Assembly: GCA_964649415.1 (NCBI GenBank)
Contig: CAZYSK010000022.1
Span: forward strand, 17,444-81,443
DNA: 64,000 nt
From: CAZYSK01 sp964649415
Lineage (GTDB): Bacteria; Chloroflexota; Anaerolineae; B4-G1
Reading direction: 5' to 3'
This document shows positions 34,389 through 42,647 of this stretch, in pieces; position 1 is the stretch's first letter, and each line of letters begins with the position of its first letter. The position numbers and the translations under genes were made by a program. The notes below the pieces were generated by a model, which ran no database searches, was not told the DNA's origin, and saw nothing but the letters and a program-made list of their open reading frames with translations.

Positions 34389-35753
34389 TTAGGCCGGAAC
34401 CTGAGGCAGATCCGCCAGCGCTTGCTCGATCTTCTCGTCTTCCAGTTCGTAGTCTGGGAGTTCCTTCCGGTGGTAGGCATCGTAGGCTGCCAGGTCGAAA
34501 TGGCCGTGACCGCTGCAATTGAAGAGGATCGCCTTCGACTCGCCCGACTCCTTGCACGCCATCGCCTCGTCGTAGACTGCCCTGAGAGCGTGGGCCGTTT
34601 CCGGGGCCACGATGAAGCCCTCGGAACGGGCGAAACTGTGAGCTGCCTCAAACACGGCGTTCTGGCGATAGGCCCGTGCCTCGACGAGATCGTCCGCCAT
34701 GAGGCTGCAGATGATGGGCGCCATGCCGTGGTAGCGCAGTCCTCCCGCGTGGACAGGGGCCGGGATGAAGCCGTGCCCGACGGTGTGCATCTTGGCCACG
34801 GGTCCTGTCTTGGCTGTGTCGCCCCAGTCATAGGCGTAGAGCCCCCGGGTCAGGCTGGGGCAGGCGGTGGATTCCACGTTGATGACTCGCAGGTCCGGTT
34901 TGTTACCTTCCAGCTTGTCCTTGATGAACGGCAGGAACAGGCCGGCGAAGTTGCTGCCACCACCGACGCAGCCGACCAGGATGTCCGGATAGTCGCCCGC
35001 CATCTCCATCTGTTTGACGGCCTCTAGCCCAACGACCGTCTGGTGCAGCAGCACGAAGTTGACCACGCTCCCCAGGGTGTATTTCCAACCATCGTGTGTC
35101 ACGGCGTACTCAATCGCCTCGCTGATGGCGATACCCAGGCTGCCTGAGGTCTCCGGGTCCACGGCCAGGATGTCCCGGCCAGCTTTCGTCTCCGAGCTGG
35201 GGCTGGGCACGACACTGCCTCCCCACGTCTCCATGGCGATGCGCCGGTAGGGCTTCTGGTGGTAGCTGATGGTGACCATGAACACCTTGCATTTCAGGCC
35301 GAAGAGCTGGGTGGCGAAACTCAACGCGCTGCCCCACTGCCCCGCCCCGGTTTCTGTGGCCACGCCTACCAGACCTTCCTTCTTGGCGTAGTAGCATTGG
35401 GCCACGGCGGTGTTGGGCTTGTGGCTTCCTGGCGGGCTGACGCCTTCCCACTTGTAGTAGATCTTGGCCGGCGTGTCCAGCGCCTTCTCCCAGCGGCTGG
35501 CACGGTACAGGGGGGACGGCCGCCACATCTTGAGCACGTCCTGCACCTCCTCTGGTATCTCGATCCATCGCTCCTGGCTTCCCTCCTGCTCGATCAATGC
35601 ACCGGGAAAGACCGGGGCCAGATCGTCGGGCTGCATGAGCTCCAGCGTCATCGGGTGCCGGTACGGGGGAGGTGGCGTCTTCATGTCCGGCAGCACGTTG
35701 TACCAATGGGTGGGCAGGTTCTTCTCTTCCAGAAAGTACTTATACTGTGCCAT
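34389..35753 (-). CDS. trpB: Tryptophan synthase beta chain, TrpB2 type
   Basis: This 454-residue PLP enzyme makes tryptophan from indole and serine. The PLP lysine is in PPGSHKPNTA and the phosphate-binding loop is CVGGGSNFAG. The length (about 400 in TrpB1), the N-terminal extension and RPSPLYRASRWEKAL mark the TrpB2 group, which works without the usual TrpA partner, often as an indole salvage enzyme. The ATG follows AAAGGAG. No other trp biosynthesis gene is nearby, but trpS with a tryptophan-type T-box lies upstream. The 375 bases before it (35754-36128) hold only repeats of families B and C. Confidence 0.92.
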   Translation of the reverse strand: MAQYKYFLEEKNLPTHWYNVLPDMKTPPPPYRHPMTLELMQPDDLAPVFPGALIEQEGSQERWIEIPEEVQDVLKMWRPSPLYRASRWEKALDTPAKIYYKWEGVSPPGSHKPNTAVAQCYYAKKEGLVGVATETGAGQWGSALSFATQLFGLKCKVFMVTISYHQKPYRRIAMETWGGSVVPSPSSETKAGRDILAVDPETSGSLGIAISEAIEYAVTHDGWKYTLGSVVNFVLLHQTVVGLEAVKQMEMAGDYPDILVGCVGGGSNFAGLFLPFIKDKLEGNKPDLRVINVESTACPSLTRGLYAYDWGDTAKTGPVAKMHTVGHGFIPAPVHAGGLRYHGMAPIICSLMADDLVEARAYRQNAVFEAAHSFARSEGFIVAPETAHALRAVYDEAMACKESGESKAILFNCSGHGHFDLAAYDAYHRKELPDYELEDEKIEQALADLPQVPA

Positions 35754-35865
35754 TTTTCGTTTCTCCTTTGCATAGCAGATTTGAACACATCTCCAAGCAT
35801 CTCGACGAACACAGACGCGGTACGGGTAGCGCTCGTGGTTACCCGCTCCAACAGTGCGTGGTAGC

Positions 35866-35884
35866 GGTAACCACGGGGGTTACC
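35866..35884. repeat. Hairpin of family C type
   Basis: GGTAACC pairs with GGTTACC around the loop ACGGG; a further inverted copy (TGGTTACC) begins at 35837. There is no gene here. Confidence 0.5.
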
Positions 35885-35994
35885 CCAGCATACTCGCAAT
35901 CGTTTCTTCCCGGCATCCCTCCCTTCCTCGATCCCTTGACCTCAATCGTCTGGTAGACTCACGTTGGCTCCGCGATGACCGGAGTGCCTCGGAT

Positions 35995-36130
35995 CGCGAG
36001 CATCTTGCTGGCCCCCAACGCCCCGTTCGGACGGCCAGCATCCTGCTGGCCCCCAACGCCCCGTTCGGACGGCCAGCATCCTGCTGGCCCCCAACGCCCC
36101 GTTCGGACGGCCAGCATCCTGCTGGCCTCT
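35995..36130. repeat. Tandem array of family B, 38-nt period
   Basis: Units begin near 35995 (diverged) and at 36033, 36071 and 36109. Each has the palindrome GGCCAGCATCCTGCTGGCC followed by a constant spacer containing CAACGCCCCGTTCGGAC. The spacers are identical, so this is a tandem repeat and not a CRISPR array. Confidence 0.92.
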
Positions 36131-36929
36131 AGCATCCATCTTCTTCGACGCGGACTGTGGGAGGGCGGGGATACCCCGCCCCTACAATCGCTTCGGCGTG
36201 GTCCACGATTCCCTGTGCCTCCAGCATCGCATCCCGATTGCTGAAGAACTGCCTGTACAGCCTGTAGTGGGCCGTGTCCTCATACGCCACTTCCTCGATG
36301 CGGGACGCGTCGAAGTTGAATATCTGCGCTCCCGGATAGGCCAGCAAGATCGGTGAGTGTGTGGCGATGACGAACTGCGCGTGACCGTCTGCTTCCAGGA
36401 CGTGCAGCAGCTTCAGGAACTCCAACTGGCTGGCGGGTGAAAGCGCGGCCTCGGGTTCGTCGAGGATGTAGAGGCCCTTGATGTGATAACGACCGCCGAA
36501 GTACGACAGCATCCCCTCTCCGTGCGAGAGTGTGTTGAGGATGTGGCCCCCGTGATACTTCAGCCGGCCGGGATCGCACAGAGCCACGTCGTCGAGGAAG
36601 TCGGCCAGATCGCGGAAGGTCTCGGCCCGAAAGAGGGAGCCGGGCACCCCGCCGTTCGCCCAGGTGACGGTGATATAGTCCCTCAGGCGGGTCTCGTAGG
36701 GGTTGTTGTGGGCGACGTGCCGCTTGGGCTTGTCCCAGATGTAAATGCCGCATTTCCTGGTGATGGCCTCCAGCAGCGTGGACTTCCCCGATCCATTCTC
36801 CCCGACGAAGAACGTGATGGGGCTTCTGAACGTCAGCCCGGGCGTTCTCCTGAGAACGGGGATGTTAAAGGGATAGTAACGGGTTGTCGGGTAGTCCTCA
36901 CTACGGATGTCGACTCTGAGAAGGTGCAT
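36129..36929 (-). CDS. AAA/ABC-type ATPase (COG3910-like)
   Basis: This 266-residue cytoplasmic ATPase has Walker A FFVGENGSGKST near residue 42, an ABC signature-like LSHGEG, Walker B LYILDEPEAALSP and a switch His in ATHSP. These put it in the SMC/ABC-like predicted ATPases (COG3910). Members often stand alone or in defence and toxin modules; no partner is visible here. AAGGAG precedes the ATG. The last 15 residues and the stop lie in repeat sequence (family C hairpin at 36163-36186 and the edge of the family B array), so the C-terminus was probably reshaped by repeats. Confidence 0.8.
   Translation of the reverse strand: MHLLRVDIRSEDYPTTRYYPFNIPVLRRTPGLTFRSPITFFVGENGSGKSTLLEAITRKCGIYIWDKPKRHVAHNNPYETRLRDYITVTWANGGVPGSLFRAETFRDLADFLDDVALCDPGRLKYHGGHILNTLSHGEGMLSYFGGRYHIKGLYILDEPEAALSPASQLEFLKLLHVLEADGHAQFVIATHSPILLAYPGAQIFNFDASRIEEVAYEDTAHYRLYRQFFSNRDAMLEAQGIVDHAEAIVGAGYPRPPTVRVEEDGC
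36163..36186. repeat. Hairpin repeat family C inside the ATPase gene
   Basis: GGGCGGGG (36163-36170) pairs with CCCCGCCC (36174-36181), then CTACA. It has the same 3' tail as the copies at 28930 and 41915 but entirely different, still pairing arms. Confidence 0.7.
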
Positions 36930-37011
36930 CTGTGAATCTCCTTAACTCCTTTCGGTTGTTTTCAGCAGTACACGAGCCTGGGTGCAAGCGCCCCTTCATC
37001 CTTGGAAAGGC

Positions 37012-37111
37012 NNNNNNNNNNNNNNNNNNNNNNNNNNNNNNNNNNNNNNNNNNNNNNNNNNNNNNNNNNNNNNNNNNNNNNNNNNNNNNNNNNNNNNNNN
37101 NNNNNNNNNNN
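37012..37111. other. Assembly gap (100 Ns)
   Basis: Exactly 100 N mark a scaffold gap of unknown true length. It falls in an array of 36-nt repeats at the 3' end of trpS, which is probably why the assembly broke. No frame can be carried across it. Confidence 0.99.
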
Positions 37112-37201
37112 GCCATTCTGATGGCGCTCCATCATCCCCAGAAAGGCGCCATTCTGATGGCGCTCCATCATCCCCAGAAAGGCGCCATTCTGATGGCGCT
37201 C
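37112..37201. repeat. 36-nt repeat family A, array cut by the gap
   Basis: Units begin at 37112, 37148 and 37184, period 36, with core GCCATTCTGATGGCGC and spacer ending in CCCCAGAAAG. They are in frame with trpS on the minus strand and encode [12 protein letters not shown]. Confidence 0.92.
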
Positions 37202-38231
37202 CGGACCGCGGGCATCCTGCCCGCACCGTTCGCGCCTCCGGCGTCACCATCTCCATCGCCTCGTGTACCAGGAACATCGTCTCGTCTGATTCCCTGCGCA
37301 TACGTTGAATGCCGCTGTGCAGGATCTCCTCGACCAGGCCCGGCTGGGCTTCGTAGTGGGCGCGCCGCTCGCGGATGGGATCGAGGAAGCGGTTGATCGC
37401 CCGTGCCAACCGGTCCTTGACCGCCACGTCGCCGACCCTGCCTTGGCGGTACAGTTGCTTCAGATCCTCGACCTCCTCTCGATCGAGATTGAACCCCTCG
37501 TGGTAGGTGAAGACCGGGTTGCCCTCGACTCGGCCGGGAACGTCCGCGCGTATTCGCTGAGGGTCTGTGTACATCCGGCGCACCTTGCGGTTGACCGTGG
37601 CCGCGTCGTCGGAGAGGTAGATGACGTTGTCCAGCGATTTGCTCGCCTTGGACCGCCCGTCCGTGCCCACGAGCAGCTCCCCGACCAGGGCCTGGGGTTC
37701 CGGGAAGACCTCGCCGTACAACCGGTTGAACCTGCGGGCGATCTCCCGCGCGACTTCCACGTGGGCCTCGTTGTCCTTGGCCACGGGCACCAGGTGGGCG
37801 CGCGGTAACAGGATGTCGGCTGCCTGCAGCACCGGATAGCCTAGCAATCCGAAGGGCAGTGTCTCCAGCCCGGCGTCGCGTGCCATCCCCTTGATGCTGG
37901 GCACGCGCTCCAGTCGTGGCACGCTGACCAGCATCTCGAAGATCAGGTTGAGTTCGTAGGTGCCCGGAATGGCCGACTGGACGAAGATGACGCTCTTCTC
38001 AGGATCCACGCCGACTGCCAGGTAGTCGAGCACGATCTCGCGCACGTGGCGGTGGGTTCTGCGGATAGTCTGTTTGTCTGGTCGCGTGGTGAGGACGTGT
38101 AGGTCGGCTACGATGAAGAAGCACTCATACGTGTCCTGCAGCCGCACGCGATTGGCCAGGCTGCCGACGTAGTGTCCCAGGTGCAACGGTCCCGTTGGAC
38201 GGTCACCGGTGAGAATACGCTTCTTTTCCAT
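37112..38231 (-). CDS. trpS: Tryptophanyl-tRNA synthetase, 3' end lost in the gap
   Basis: A class I synthetase starting at ATG 38231 with AGGAGG upstream. The HIGH motif is PLHLGHYVG, the KMSKS equivalent is [10 protein letters not shown], and [21 protein letters not shown] and [14 protein letters not shown] are typical of TrpRS. The normal protein ends at about residue 330 (VHEAMEMV). After it the frame continues through a family B hairpin (37208-37224) and three units of the 36-nt repeat, then enters the Ns; the stop is not seen. The gene is preceded by a T-box leader. The tail is either real or a sign of misassembly. Confidence 0.9.
37208..37224. repeat. Hairpin of family B inside trpS
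   Basis: GCGGGCATCCTGCCCGC is a 7-bp inverted repeat around TCC. It keeps the GCATCCTGC centre of the 38-nt array but has exchanged, still complementary arms. Confidence 0.6.
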
Positions 38232-38260
38232 CGTGTCTTCCTCCTCTAGTGCTATCCCAT

Positions 38261-38670
38261 AAAGCAAAACGCTCGTCCCCCTCACAGGGACGAGCGTCAC
38301 ATCTTGGACACACGCGGTGCCACCCCGATTAGGTGGCCCCTCATTCTCATTCCCGCCCGTTCATAGCTCACAGAACAAAAAAAACGCGCCGGTGACGGCG
38401 CGTGGTGTGAAGGGCCAGCCTCACTTATTTGCGGGTACGGTCCAGGCTCTGGTTGCGCTACGTCAACCTTGGGACAATACCCTCAGCCGTGATAACGGTG
38501 GCGTCTCCGGCCTGGACTACTCCCCACGGATGTACCATGGGTTTCGGCAGGCAACTCCCGGGCCCATTCAGCACCGGCGCTGGTGTCAGGCTTTCAGCTC
38601 GTGGCCCGACTCTCTGAACCTCGCTACGGCACTTACTATTCCCGATTATCGTCTTTCGGTCTTAAGTTGT
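38261..38670 (-). ncRNA. T-box leader of trpS (tryptophan-sensing)
   Basis: On the minus strand the conserved T-box GGGGTGGCACCGCG (38313-38326) is followed by a terminator: ACGCTCGTCCC pairs with GGGACGAGCGT (38269-38297) and TTTTGCTTT follows. Stem I elements are visible upstream: AGTA at 38634-38637, CAGAGAG with GCTGAAAGCC, and GAA followed by TGG at 38564-38566, the expected specifier codon for tryptophan. Uncharged tRNA-Trp would pair with the TGG and the T-box and let transcription reach trpS. The leader is about 410 bases, longer than most. It includes an extra intrinsic terminator at 38375-38402. Confidence 0.85.
38375..38402 (-). terminator. Intrinsic terminator inside the trpS leader
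   Basis: On the minus strand a GC stem (CGCGCCG and CGGCGCG, loop TCAC) is followed by eight T. It is the strongest terminator in the window but lies upstream of the T-box motif, so it would end transcription before the T-box is made unless it is also controlled. Confidence 0.75.
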
Positions 38671-38676
38671 ACATGC

Positions 38677-38705
38677 AGTATACCACACAGATAGCGTGGC
38701 GTCAA
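38677..38705 (-). promoter_or_regulatory. Promoter of the T-box-trpS unit
   Basis: TTGACG (38700-38705) and TATACT (38677-38682) are 17 bases apart on the minus strand. The -35 box lies 1 base from the stop codon of trxA on the same strand, so trpS has its own promoter. Confidence 0.7.
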
Positions 38706-38706
38706 G

Positions 38707-39033
38707 CTATTCGATATGAGGCAGCAGTTCCTGCACCAGGGCGTCCTTCGGGCGGTAGCCCACGATGCGTGCGACTTCCTCACCGCCCTTGAACACGATC
38801 AGCGTGGGAATCCCCATGATGCCCAGCTTGCGAGGCGTATCGGGGTTGGCATCCACGTCCATCTGCACCACGTGCAGCTTGTCTCCGTATTCCTTGGCCA
38901 CTGCCTCGATAGCGGGAGCGATCATCTTGCACGGCCCGCACCAGTCAGCGCCGAAGTCGACGAGCGTCGGCCCGTTGGCCTGGAGTACATCCGTATCGAA
39001 AGTCGCGTCGGTTACCTCAAGTAATTTCGCCAT
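38707..39033 (-). CDS. trxA: Thioredoxin
   Basis: This 108-residue protein has the active site WCGPC at 31-35, with DFGADWCGPCKMIAPAIE, the cis-proline in GIMGIPTLIVFKGG and a full thioredoxin fold. It reduces disulfides in the cytoplasm. AAGGAGG lies 7 bases before the ATG. It is monocistronic; trpS, next on the same strand, has its own promoter directly after the trxA stop. Confidence 0.96.
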   Translation of the reverse strand: MAKLLEVTDATFDTDVLQANGPTLVDFGADWCGPCKMIAPAIEAVAKEYGDKLHVVQMDVDANPDTPRKLGIMGIPTLIVFKGGEEVARIVGYRPKDALVQELLPHIE

Positions 39034-39080
39034 CGTGTCCTCCTTGAATAACGCGCGGATTATCCTACATCAGCCTGCTT

Positions 39081-39107
39081 TTGTCAAGCGCCCACTTCTG
39101 CTATAAT
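39081..39107 (+). promoter_or_regulatory. Nearly leaderless promoter of the secreted subtilase
   Basis: A perfect -10 TATAAT at 39102-39107 ends 9 bases before ATG 39117. A -35-like TTGTCA is at 39081-39086 with a short 15-base spacer, or TTTTGT two bases earlier with 17. No ribosome site is present. Confidence 0.5.
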
Positions 39108-39116
39108 GCGCTCCTA

Positions 39117-41048
39117 ATGGGCAAAAACCTTCTCAGCCTGAGCCTGGCCTTGGGCCTGGCTGGTCTACTTCTCACGGGACTGGCGGTGTCTGTCCAGTCC
39201 AGCCCACCGCCCGCGTCGACGGTTCGGCCGCTCAACGTCGCTCCTCAGGTGTGGGCAGCCACCGCCAATGATGCCGAGGCGGATTTCCTGCTCATCCTCG
39301 AGGATCAGGCCGATCTCAGCGCAGCGACGACTTTCCCCACCCGCGAGGCGCGCTTGAGCTACGTGTATGATTCGTTGCGGCAGGTGGCGCTCCGCTCCCA
39401 GGCCGGCGTGCGGGCCGAGCTGGACGCAGCCGGCGTGGAGTATCGCTCGTTCTATATCGTCAACATGCTGGCGGTGAGGGGCGATCGTTCGGTCGCCGCG
39501 CGCCTGGCTACCTTTCCCGGCGTGGCGGCCGTCGTCGCCAATCCGCGCATCCATCAGGCCCTGCCGGAGCCCACCCCTGGCGACGTCGATCCGCTCTCGC
39601 CTCAGGGGGTGGAGTGGAACGTGGCCCGTATCAAGGCCGACCAGGTCTGGGCGCTGGGGTATACGGGGCAGGGCGTCGTCGTCGCCGGGCAGGATACCGG
39701 CTATGACTGGGACCATCCCGCGCTGATCCGGCAGTACAGAGGCTACAACGGTATCACCGTCACCCACGACTACAGTTGGCACGACGCTATCCACACGGAT
39801 GATCCCCACACGGTGGTGGGCAATCCCTGTGGATTCGACTCCCCTGTGCCGTGTGATGACAATGGTCACGGCACGCACACGATGGGTACCGTGGTCGGCG
39901 ACGATGGAGGGGGCAACCAGATCGGCGTCGCGCCCGGCGCGCGCTGGATTGGCTGCCGGAACATGGAGCAGGGCTGGGGCACTCCCGCCACGTATGCCGA
40001 GTGTTTCGAGTTCTTCCTGGCCCCTTATCCCGTCGGCGGCGACCCGCTCACGGATGGTGTGCCCAGCCTGGCCCCGCACGTGATCAACAACTCGTGGACC
40101 TGCCCGACGGCGGAGGGATGCGACCCGTACACGTTGCAGAGCATCGTCGAGAACGTGCGCGCGGCAGGCATCGTGGTGGTCGCCTCGGCCGGCAACAGCG
40201 GGTCCGGTTGCGGGACTGTGCAGTCCCCCCCGGCGATCTACGACGCGGCTTTCTCCGTGGGAGCAACCAACAGCAGCGACGACATCGCCAGTTTCAGCAG
40301 CCGAGGGCCGGTGACCGTGGATGGGTCGGGCCGGCTCAAACCAGACGTGGCCGCGCCGGGTGTGAGCGTGCGCTCGTGCGTCCCGGGTGGGGGCTACACT
40401 TGGAAGCAGGGTACCTCGATGGCCGGGCCACACGTGGCGGGCATGGTGGCGCTTCTGTGCTCGGCCGAGCCTGGGCTCATCGGCGACGTGGACGCGGTGG
40501 AACAGATCATCGCTCAGACGGCGCGGCCCCGCGCCGATGCCAGTTGTGGCGGCGAACCTTCAGGGCGTCCCAATAACGTGTACGGCTGGGGTATCGTGGA
40601 CGCGTTGGCGGCGGTGTGGGCGCGCCAATCGGGGTTGGAGATCGCCAAGCGTGTTGACGTCTCGACGCCTTTCCAGGCCGGAGTGTTCCTGTATACGATC
40701 AGCGTGACGAACACCTGGTACCTCACCCTGACCCAGGTCGCTATCACCGACACGGTGCCCGTAAGCACGACCTTTGCCTGGGCTGGGGGGGACTACGTGC
40801 GCGCCGGCGATCGCATCACCTGGACGGCTCCGAGCCTGGCCCCCCTGGAGACGCTGACGACGACGCTGGCGGTGACGGTTGAGCACCTACCTCCGGGCAC
40901 GCGCGTGGTCAACGCTGCCTACGGGGCGCGGGCCAGCGAAGTGTCAGCGCCTGTGGCTGGTGTGCCAGTGGAGGCGACCATCCCCTGGCGCGTCTTCATT
41001 CCAGATATCCCGAGGATATCGTCATCGGGAGGCGGCGCGAGTGACTGA
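39117..41048 (+). CDS. Secreted subtilase (S8 peptidase) with C-terminal DUF11-like domain
   Basis: This 643-residue protein has a signal peptide (residues 1-29), an I9-type prodomain (about 55-148), the catalytic domain with Asp193 (AGQDTGYD), His251 (NGHGTHTMG), Asn360 (SAGNSG) and Ser434 (GTSMAGPH), and a C-terminal beta-sandwich with VSVTNTWYLTLTQVAITDTVP, as in DUF11 surface proteins. It ends near PWRVFIPDIPR, a relative of the LP-type C-terminal motif of other exported proteins here. It is likely a cell-surface or secreted serine protease. Its stop overlaps the GTG start of the next gene. Confidence 0.92.
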   Translation: MGKNLLSLSLALGLAGLLLTGLAVSVQSSPPPASTVRPLNVAPQVWAATANDAEADFLLILEDQADLSAATTFPTREARLSYVYDSLRQVALRSQAGVRAELDAAGVEYRSFYIVNMLAVRGDRSVAARLATFPGVAAVVANPRIHQALPEPTPGDVDPLSPQGVEWNVARIKADQVWALGYTGQGVVVAGQDTGYDWDHPALIRQYRGYNGITVTHDYSWHDAIHTDDPHTVVGNPCGFDSPVPCDDNGHGTHTMGTVVGDDGGGNQIGVAPGARWIGCRNMEQGWGTPATYAECFEFFLAPYPVGGDPLTDGVPSLAPHVINNSWTCPTAEGCDPYTLQSIVENVRAAGIVVVASAGNSGSGCGTVQSPPAIYDAAFSVGATNSSDDIASFSSRGPVTVDGSGRLKPDVAAPGVSVRSCVPGGGYTWKQGTSMAGPHVAGMVALLCSAEPGLIGDVDAVEQIIAQTARPRADASCGGEPSGRPNNVYGWGIVDALAAVWARQSGLEIAKRVDVSTPFQAGVFLYTISVTNTWYLTLTQVAITDTVPVSTTFAWAGGDYVRAGDRITWTAPSLAPLETLTTTLAVTVEHLPPGTRVVNAAYGARASEVSAPVAGVPVEATIPWRVFIPDIPRISSSGGGASD

Positions 41049-41796
41049 GCTGGAGAGAGCGCGCCTCAGGGTGCGGCCGCTGTTGCACCTGTCTGCGCCG
41101 GGCGACGCGCTGGCTGTCTACTACGCCTTCTACCACGACCCGCGGCGCACGCGCCTGTTCGTCCACGAGGACAGTGATAACCACGCGGACGGTTTCGTCG
41201 CCGTCTGCCAGACGGGGCAGCGGCTGTTTCGACCCACCGTCGTGCTGCGCACGGCAGACGCTGGTGTAGCGGTGGAGTTGCTGCGCCAGGCCATGGTTCC
41301 GGGCCGTCCCTACTACCTGGTCACCACGCCGGACCTGCAGGACGTGGTTGCGCAAGTCGCGGACGTCGGGCTACCCGAGACGAACCGGGTCTACAAGCTC
41401 GACCTGTTCCACTTCCAGCCCGCCGTGAACGTCCTGGTCGTCGCGGAAAAGGGATTGGGTGACCGTCCACGATTTGTCATTCGGTCGCACGGAGAGCTCG
41501 TGGCCGAGGCGGGCGTCAATTGGTCTTCACCGCACTTCGCCGAGGTCTTCGTCCACACTGCGGAGGCGGCTCGCAGGCGTGGATGGGGGCGCGCGGTGTT
41601 GACGTCCTGCACCACGTGGGTGGTCCGATCTGCCAGGCAACCGCTATTCGTCGTCAGCGAGGGAAATGAGCCGGGGATGGCCCTGGCCGACGCGGTCGGA
41701 TACGTGGACTCGGGTGCGCGCGAGTTTGCTGCTGAGTGCGTGTGCCGGCCCGCGCGCGCCGCGGGGATAATCACGGAGGGTAACCAAGAGGGGTAA
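41041..41796 (+). CDS. GNAT-fold acetyltransferase-like protein
   Basis: This 251-residue protein starts with GTG at 41041, inside the end of the subtilase gene, after GGGAGG. The first half (RVRPLLHLSAPGDALAVYYAFYHDPRRTRLFV) is of an unassigned type. The second half resembles a GNAT domain, with FAEVFVHTAEAARRRGWGRAVLTS at the acetyl-CoA site and FVVSEGNEPGMALADAVGYVD at the end. The last residues (ITEGNQEG) come from the start of the family C repeat array. Coupling to the protease gene suggests co-expression, though the function is open. Confidence 0.65.
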   Translation: MTELERARLRVRPLLHLSAPGDALAVYYAFYHDPRRTRLFVHEDSDNHADGFVAVCQTGQRLFRPTVVLRTADAGVAVELLRQAMVPGRPYYLVTTPDLQDVVAQVADVGLPETNRVYKLDLFHFQPAVNVLVVAEKGLGDRPRFVIRSHGELVAEAGVNWSSPHFAEVFVHTAEAARRRGWGRAVLTSCTTWVVRSARQPLFVVSEGNEPGMALADAVGYVDSGAREFAAECVCRPARAAGIITEGNQEG

Positions 41797-41974
41797 CCAC
41801 AAGGGCTACCCCTACGGCGTGGGGGCGGGCGCGGCGCGGGGGTAACCACAGAGGGTAACCACAAGGGCTACCCCTACGGCGTGGGGGCGGGCGCGGCGCG
41901 GGAGTAACCACAGAGGGTAACCACAAGGGTTACCCCTACAGGGCGGGGATGGGCGCGGGGACCGCGCCCCTACG
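41791..41974. repeat. Tandem array of family C, 62-nt period
   Basis: Units start at 41791, 41853 and 41915. Each begins GGGTAACCACAAGGG and continues with ACCCCTAC and a GGCGTGGGGGCGGGC-type stretch. The last copy is a perfect hairpin, GGGTAACC with GGTTACCC. Another hairpin, GGGCGCGG with CCGCGCCC (41951-41969), follows. The array separates the GNAT gene from thyX. Confidence 0.9.
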
Positions 41975-41988
41975 GGGAGGTGGGAGGC

Positions 41989-42630
41989 GTGAACGTGGAA
42001 CTGATCGCCGTCACGCGCTATCTGCGGGGCGGCGGCACGCCGGAGGAGTTGCTGGTGCACGCGGGGCGGGTGTGCTACAGAAGTGAAGGACTTGGGAACC
42101 GCGCCCCCGAGGGGAAGTTCCTGCAGGCGCGCATCCGCGAAGGGCACGAATCAATCGTCGAGCACGCGTCGGCTACCTTCGAGGTCAGTGGCATCTCTCG
42201 GGCCTGCTCGCACCAACTGGTCCGCCATCGCATCGCCAGCTACAGCCAGGAAAGCCAGCGCTACGTGGACATGTCCGATCCCGAGTGGGTACTGCCGCCG
42301 GCCGTTGCAGCGAATCCCGAGGCGATGACCGTCTGGGAGGGGTTCGCGGACAGGGTGCAGGCGGCCTACCGGGCGCTGCGTGGGCTGGGGATGCGCAAGG
42401 AGGACGCCCGCTTCGTGCTGCCGAACGCGACCGCCACGCGCATCGTGGTGACGATGAACTTCCGCGAACTCCTGCACGTGTTCAGGCTGCGCATCTCCGC
42501 CGAGGCTCAGTGGGAGATCCGGGACGTGAGCGTGCGCATGCTCGAACTGATCTACCCGCTCGCACCCCACGTCTTCGGCGACCTGAGAGGGGCGTTGGGC
42601 GCCCGGTACCCCTCGTTTTTCGACGTCTAG
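41989..42630 (+). CDS. thyX: Flavin-dependent thymidylate synthase ThyX
   Basis: This 213-residue enzyme methylates dUMP with methylene-tetrahydrofolate, FAD and NADPH. It has the ThyX signature RHRIASYSQESQR at residues 79-91 (RHRxxSxxxxSxR) and typical HESIVEHASATFEV and NATATRIVVTMNFREL. The start is ambiguous among GTG codons at 41980, 41989 and 41995; I prefer 41989, 9 bases after GGAGG. It stands directly downstream of the repeat array and is convergent with the methyltransferase gene. Confidence 0.95.
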   Translation: MNVELIAVTRYLRGGGTPEELLVHAGRVCYRSEGLGNRAPEGKFLQARIREGHESIVEHASATFEVSGISRACSHQLVRHRIASYSQESQRYVDMSDPEWVLPPAVAANPEAMTVWEGFADRVQAAYRALRGLGMRKEDARFVLPNATATRIVVTMNFRELLHVFRLRISAEAQWEIRDVSVRMLELIYPLAPHVFGDLRGALGARYPSFFDV

Positions 42631-42647
42631 GGTTGCCTATCCTGGCG

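Noticed and set aside
35995..36130. CRISPR-like array with 38-nt units
   Set aside because: The units are directly joined and the stretches between palindromes are identical, so there are no unique spacers; no cas gene is in the window.
36901..37171. Open frames running through the N gap
   Set aside because: Codons across Ns have no meaning and the gap length is arbitrary.
37112..37201. CRISPR-like array with 36-nt units
   Set aside because: The period equals the unit length, there are no spacers, and the units are in frame with trpS.
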